A DNA stretch of 8,997 nucleotides from Treponema sp. (GTDB taxonomy: Bacteria; Spirochaetota; Spirochaetia; Treponematales; Breznakiellaceae), in NCBI GenBank assembly GCA_031258265.1, contig JAIRNB010000369.1, positions 1 through 8,997 on the forward strand, written 5' to 3'. The translations under genes and the position numbers were made by a program. Below are positions 6,171 through 8,997 of the stretch, in pieces (position 1 is the stretch's first letter; every line of letters starts with the position of its first letter). Under the pieces are notes generated by a model, which worked only from the letters and a program-made list of their open reading frames with translations, was not told where the DNA came from and searched no databases.

Positions 6171-6962
6171 ATGCCATTGTTACCATTTTCCAGCGTATCT
6201 ATTAATCAACAGGCGGAAATCAGCCAGGCAAAGCTGGCAGTTCTGATTGACGCGGATAATACCCAGCCCGCGATTATCGAAGGGCTCCTTGGCGAGGTTG
6301 CCAAGTACGGGGTAGCCAGCGTAAAGCGAATCTACGGCGACTGGACCAGCAATAATCTGCGGTCCTGGAAGGACAGGCTGCTGGAGTACGCTATCCAGCC
6401 GATACAACAGTTTTCCTACACCACCGGGAAAAATGCCACCGACTCGGCCATGATCATCGACGCCATGGATCTGCTCTACAGTGAAAAGCTTGACGGTTTT
6501 TGTATTGTTTCCAGCGATTCGGATTTTACCCGCCTTGCCGCCCGGCTGCGGGAAAGCGGCCGCATGGTCTACGGTTTTGGGGAAAAGAAGACCCCCCGGG
6601 CCTTTGTTTCGGTCTGCGATAAATTTATTTATACGGAAATACTGCGGGACAACCAGGAGGAGGCCGAGGAGGATGACGGCAGGCCCGCGGCCCGGCAGCG
6701 GAAAGAATTTAAACCGGACCGGCGGCTCCTTAAACTGCTGCGCGATGTGGTGGACGATCTGGCCGATGAATCGGGCTGGGCCTACCTGGGAGCGGTGGGG
6801 CAGAAGATAAGCCTGCGTTCCGCGGATTTTGATCCCCGGAACTACGGTTTTAGAAAGCTGGGGGATCTTTTCCGCGCCGCCCCCCAGTTTGAAACGGAGG
6901 AGAGGCCTCAGGAAAACGGCACGGGGCGGCAAGTCTACATCCGGTGGAAAAAGCGGAAATAA
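6171..6962 (+). CDS. NYN-domain (LabA/DUF88-like) nuclease with C-terminal OST-HTH/LOTUS-like domain
   Basis: This 263-residue protein is probably cytosolic, with no signal or membrane segment. Residues about 20-160 form a NYN (PIN-like) domain. AVLIDADNT (23-31) supplies Asp27, Asp29 and Asn30, KNATDSAMIIDAMD holds Asp91 and Asp97, and IVSSDSDFTRLA holds Asp116 and Asp118. These acidic residues are in the places where the family binds a divalent metal, so nuclease activity, most likely on RNA, is plausible. Residues about 165-185 are a charged linker. Residues about 185-263 (RRLLKLLRDVVDDL, AYLGAVGQKI, NYGFRKLGDLFRA, QVYIRWKKR) fit an OST-HTH/LOTUS domain, a winged-helix module that binds RNA. 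The NYN plus LOTUS arrangement is common in bacteria. The gene follows the XPB partner by 107 bases on the same strand, and that gap holds a GGCC-GCAGC-GGCC hairpin (6136-6148). Its substrate is unknown. Confidence 0.9.
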   Translation: MPLLPFSSVSINQQAEISQAKLAVLIDADNTQPAIIEGLLGEVAKYGVASVKRIYGDWTSNNLRSWKDRLLEYAIQPIQQFSYTTGKNATDSAMIIDAMDLLYSEKLDGFCIVSSDSDFTRLAARLRESGRMVYGFGEKKTPRAFVSVCDKFIYTEILRDNQEEAEEDDGRPAARQRKEFKPDRRLLKLLRDVVDDLADESGWAYLGAVGQKISLRSADFDPRNYGFRKLGDLFRAAPQFETEERPQENGTGRQVYIRWKKRK

Positions 6963-6970
6963 CGGGTACT

Positions 6971-7036
6971 ATGGTTTTCCTGGCGGAAAACGGTACTGGC
7001 CGGCAAGTTTACATCCGGTGGAAAAGACGTAAATAG
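6971..7036 (+). pseudogene. Remnant 3' end of a second NYN/LOTUS gene copy
   Basis: Bases 6986-7036 encode ENGTGRQVYIRWKRRK and a stop, nearly the same as the last 16 residues of the intact NYN protein (ENGTGRQVYIRWKKRK, 6912-6962). The copies lie 74 bp apart, which is not a multiple of three. They differ at 8 of 51 bases: five silent third-position changes, TAA to TAG, and a two-base AAG to AGA (Lys to Arg). That pattern means both copies evolved under protein-coding selection before one lost its body. The left limit is uncertain: homology is clear only from 6985, and an ATG at 6971 opens a 21-codon frame that is unlikely to be a gene. It is probably a scar of allele replacement or recombination at this locus. 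Confidence 0.7.
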
Positions 7037-7061
7037 GGGTATTGGCCGCGGTATTGCTGTT

Positions 7062-7796
7062 TTACTCTAAAAGAAACGTCACTAAAATTCTCGTTGTTAT
7101 TTCCAATTCACCGGAAGGCACTATCGCTGAACCGCCGCCGCCGGCCGCTTCCTGGATCATTGATTGATTCAAAGATCTGTTGCTTATTGGCAAGACATGC
7201 TGATCCATCTCTTCTGATATGCTTAGTATTTTAATTATTTTCAGGTTTGAAAGTTCAGCATATTGGTTAGCCTTTTCAACGGCTTTTTGAAACGCCAGAT
7301 CCCGGGATCTGACAAAATGTCCGGTATTATTTTTTACGCCGAAATTTATCTGGTTTAATTCTATCCCGTCAATCTGAATAAACTGGTCTATTATTCTGGA
7401 AACCTTTTCATCGCCGTTGTTAATATTGTCAATGGTAAAGGTTATCCTTTGTTCAGCCTTTTGCCCGACTAAGATACGCCTGCTCGTGTACTCATATTCA
7501 GAATGAAAGGTCAATGAAGCGGTGGCTATATTTTTATCCTCGATGCCCGCTTCTTTTATTATTGTCAAAGCCTGCCTAACCATTTTATTCACTTCGTCCT
7601 GGGCCATTTTGGTAGTTTGATCGACTTTACTTAACGTAATGGTCATTTGAATCATATCCGGCTGAACCAATACGGTACCGGTTCCAAAAAGAGAAATGGT
7701 GCTTTGGTTTTTTTGTTCACCCTTTAGACTGTTACAACTTGACATAAATGTAACGGCCAGCACAAGAATAAATACCGAAAAGCGCCCTGTTTTCAT
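7062..7796 (-). CDS. SIMPL-domain (DUF541, YggE-like) lipoprotein
   Basis: This 244-residue protein begins with a lipoprotein signal: MKTGR, a hydrophobic core (residues 7-18) and FMSSC with Cys21, so it is likely membrane-anchored and periplasmic. Residues about 33-244 fit the SIMPL/DUF541 family. GTGTVLVQPDMIQMTITLS is the typical first strand pair, KEAGIEDKNIATASLTFHSEY the GI-x-D-x-x-T segment, and ELNQINFGV followed by ARDLAF-like and KANQYAELSNLK helices the closing part. The function of the family is poorly known; YggE has been linked to oxidative stress resistance. A Shine-Dalgarno-like AGGGA lies 7 bases ahead of the ATG at 7796. The gene is markedly AT-rich against its neighbours and is convergent with the NYN gene, so lateral acquisition is likely. 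I see no clear promoter; the upstream gap holds the palindrome at 7817-7858. Confidence 0.88.
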   Translation of the reverse strand: MKTGRFSVFILVLAVTFMSSCNSLKGEQKNQSTISLFGTGTVLVQPDMIQMTITLSKVDQTTKMAQDEVNKMVRQALTIIKEAGIEDKNIATASLTFHSEYEYTSRRILVGQKAEQRITFTIDNINNGDEKVSRIIDQFIQIDGIELNQINFGVKNNTGHFVRSRDLAFQKAVEKANQYAELSNLKIIKILSISEEMDQHVLPISNRSLNQSMIQEAAGGGGSAIVPSGELEITTRILVTFLLE

Positions 7797-7816
7797 AAAA
7801 TTGTCCCTTTTACCTT

Positions 7817-7858
7817 AATAGGGTTGTTCAAAAACTTCAGTTTTTGAACAACCCTATT
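7817..7858. repeat. Perfect 20-bp palindrome (intergenic hairpin)
   Basis: AATAGGGTTGTTCAAAAACT (7817-7836) is followed by a 2-base spacer and its exact reverse complement (7839-7858). The right arm covers the TAG stop (7854-7856) of the minus-strand CBM48-like gene. No T-tract follows on either strand, so it is not a standard intrinsic terminator, although such a strong hairpin could still end or protect a transcript. Perfect arms suggest a recent or actively maintained repeat, possibly dispersed in the genome. Confidence 0.9.
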
Positions 7859-8630
7859 CTATTACCACTTCCGATGCCGCATCCCCCTCCCTGGTGTAGG
7901 CCCGCCGGGAATTGTAGGGGTCCAGGTAACGTTCTCCCCGGTGGAAAAAGAGGTACTGGTAGGTCCCCGGCGGCAGGAAAAGGCTGAGGCTGTAAAGCCC
8001 CGCGGGGTATTCCCGCAGTTCGTACATAAAGGGGTCCCAGTGGTTAAAGCTCCCCGCCACAGTCACCGTCTCCCCCGGCGGCCCCTTAAACGAAAAATTC
8101 AAAACCCCCCTGGGGTTCTCGTGGAATGCCGGTTCCTTCGCGGTCTTGGGCAGAACCACCAGAGAATTGACGATCCCCGACGCCCTGTCCCGGCGGTTCG
8201 TAGGATTGAAGGGGTCCGTTGTCCAAAGGCCGTCCAGTACCAGGCGGTATTCGATCTCCGCCAGTCCCTCCGGCGCCTGGTACACATAAAAGAGGAGCCC
8301 CGAATCTTTGTAAGGATCGGGGGCCTTCTTTCCCGGGGGAATGGGCGCATCCAGGGGGTCCTGGGAAACCATGAGTTTACGCATCCAATGAACCGTGGCA
8401 AAACCCTCCGCCGCCAGGGCCACCCCCGCCCGGCGGTGGCTGGAAGGGCTGGTAAAGATAACCGCGTCCTGGAAAATTTGCGGTCCCTTTGTTTTTGGAA
8501 GGTTTAGAAGCAGGTCATAAAATTCGGGGGATTCCAAATCCGCCCCCACCGCGGGCAGGGTCAGGGAAATAAGAAAAACGGCCATCAGGAACGGGAGGAG
8601 ATTCCCCCGGTCCCCCGCTGTGAATTTCAT
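7854..8630 (-). CDS. Secreted protein with tandem CBM48/E-set-like (glycogen-binding-fold) modules
   Basis: This 258-residue protein has a signal peptide: basic start, hydrophobic residues 11-28, and probable cleavage after AVGA at 30. There is no lipobox. The C-terminal module (about 173-258) fits the AMPK-beta/CBM48 E-set fold: TVTVAGSFNHWDP (188-200), LPPGTYQYLFF (219-229) and YLDPYN (235-240). An upstream segment (about 110-160) repeats part of the pattern, with EIEYRLVLDGLWTTDPFNP followed by GIVNSLVVLP, so a second, more diverged module is likely. No catalytic domain is present, so the protein may bind an alpha-glucan or another partner, or use the fold only as scaffold. Start choice: ATG 8630 has an AGGG 5 bases upstream and leads straight into the signal peptide; an in-frame TTG at 8717 would add 29 residues that spoil it. 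The stop codon lies inside the palindrome at 7817-7858, so the last residues may have been reshaped by that repeat. Confidence 0.82.
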   Translation of the reverse strand: MKFTAGDRGNLLPFLMAVFLISLTLPAVGADLESPEFYDLLLNLPKTKGPQIFQDAVIFTSPSSHRRAGVALAAEGFATVHWMRKLMVSQDPLDAPIPPGKKAPDPYKDSGLLFYVYQAPEGLAEIEYRLVLDGLWTTDPFNPTNRRDRASGIVNSLVVLPKTAKEPAFHENPRGVLNFSFKGPPGETVTVAGSFNHWDPFMYELREYPAGLYSLSLFLPPGTYQYLFFHRGERYLDPYNSRRAYTREGDAASEVVIE

Positions 8631-8695
8631 GATTACCCTAATTATCGGTTTTATCCTGGATTTTTTTAAGGACCATCCCCTATCCCCGGTTCCCT

Positions 8696-8719
8696 GTTTG
8701 TGCGCAAAGCGCAACAAAC
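8696..8719. repeat. Hairpin in the divergent intergenic region
   Basis: GTTTGTGCGC (8696-8705) pairs with GCGCAACAAAC (8709-8719) around an AAA loop, giving 10 base pairs with one bulged A. It sits between the divergent starts at 8630 (minus) and 8774 (plus), where it could be an operator-like palindrome or an intergenic repeat. For the minus gene, a weak promoter TTAAAA (8664-8669, complement) with GATAAT (8641-8646, complement) at 17-bp spacing is possible. It would leave almost no leader. Confidence 0.5.
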
Positions 8720-8773
8720 TCCTGGGTGGCTTAACGGGCAGGGGCTCTTTAGCCGATACTCATATATACTACT

Positions 8774-8997
8774 ATGCCTTCTTTACAAGCCCTCCGGGAT
8801 TTTAAGGCTTCTTTTGACGACATCGGCGGCGAAAGGGCCTCTTTGGAGGAGCAACATATACCCTTTGAAGACCTCCCCCTCCCGGAGGTTGAGGCGGAAC
8901 TCCCCGATACCTCCGCCGCGGAAGCGGCGGAGGCGGCGGAAGAAGCGGAAGCCCTGGCAAGCCTGGCCCAAATGGGCCTGGATCCCTCGGTAGCCGC
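8774..8997 (+). CDS. Unrecognised protein, 5' part only (runs off window)
   Basis: An open frame starts at ATG 8774 and continues without a stop to the last base, giving 74 codons of N-terminus. The start reads MPSLQALRDFKASFDDIGGE, followed by an acidic, proline-containing stretch (about residues 33-45). Then comes an Ala/Glu run, AAEAAEAAEEAEALASLAQ, encoded by GCGGAA/GCGGAG repeats at about 8916-8952, which looks like a linker or short coiled coil. There is no signal peptide, so it is probably cytoplasmic. Codon use with strong G/C at third positions and the clean open frame support a real gene. The ribosome binding site is weak. A possible promoter is TTAACG (8731-8736) with GATACT (8755-8760) at 18-bp spacing, giving a very short leader. 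I do not recognise the family from this fragment. Confidence 0.7.
   Translation, partial: MPSLQALRDFKASFDDIGGERASLEEQHIPFEDLPLPEVEAELPDTSAAEAAEAAEEAEALASLAQMGLDPSVA

Noticed and set aside
8631..8717. TTG at 8717 as the start of the CBM48-like gene
   Set aside because: It would put 29 mostly basic residues before the signal peptide. ATG 8630 gives a normal signal peptide and has an AGGG upstream.

Overview
The window looks like a chromosomal segment from a GC-rich spirochaete of the Treponema type, possibly a termite-gut-like lineage. This is an inference from gene content: a lipoprotein with a spirochaete-style loose lipobox, a bacterial XPB helicase next to its usual partner, and a secreted glycogen-binding-fold protein. 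No rRNA or marker gene fixes the taxon. There is no CRISPR array, transposase or phage gene. Layout: bases 1-46 are a C/G-only tract, followed by about 375 bases of non-coding DNA that ends in a plausible promoter. A SPOR-domain lipoprotein gene follows (424-1734, +). Bases 1735-2073 are non-coding, rich in inverted repeats, and end in a tRNA-Arg(CCT) gene (2074-2146). Next on the + strand come an XPB-type helicase (2271-3965), a large helicase-associated protein only 1 nt behind it (3967-6063), and a NYN-type PIN-like nuclease with a C-terminal OST-HTH/LOTUS-like domain (6171-6962). Just behind the NYN gene lies a second, synonymously diverged copy of its last 17 codons (6971-7036), which looks like the remnant of another allele. 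On the - strand are an AT-rich SIMPL-domain lipoprotein (7062-7796), a perfect 20-bp palindrome (7817-7858), and a secreted protein with two CBM48/E-set-like modules (7854-8630). A further + strand gene starts at 8774 and runs off the window. How the genes may work together: the XPB helicase and its partner are almost certainly translated together and probably form a DNA-remodelling or repair pair. Both carry a recognisably related domain (the XPB N-terminal 'Helicase_C_3'-like domain). The NYN/LOTUS protein sits in the same orientation directly downstream, so a helicase-partner-nuclease cassette is a reasonable but untested hypothesis. The SIMPL gene is far poorer in G+C than its neighbours (for example 18/60 at 7201-7260 against 45/60 at 3241-3300). 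It is bounded on one side by the ghost NYN tail and on the other by the palindrome, which suggests it arrived by recombination at the NYN locus. The two cell-envelope genes to the right (SIMPL and CBM48-like) are unlikely to be functionally tied to the helicase group. The most unusual observations are the ghost NYN tail, the foreign-looking SIMPL block it borders, two candidate structured RNA regions (1839-1950 and 2151-2225), and the helicase-partner-NYN/LOTUS cassette.
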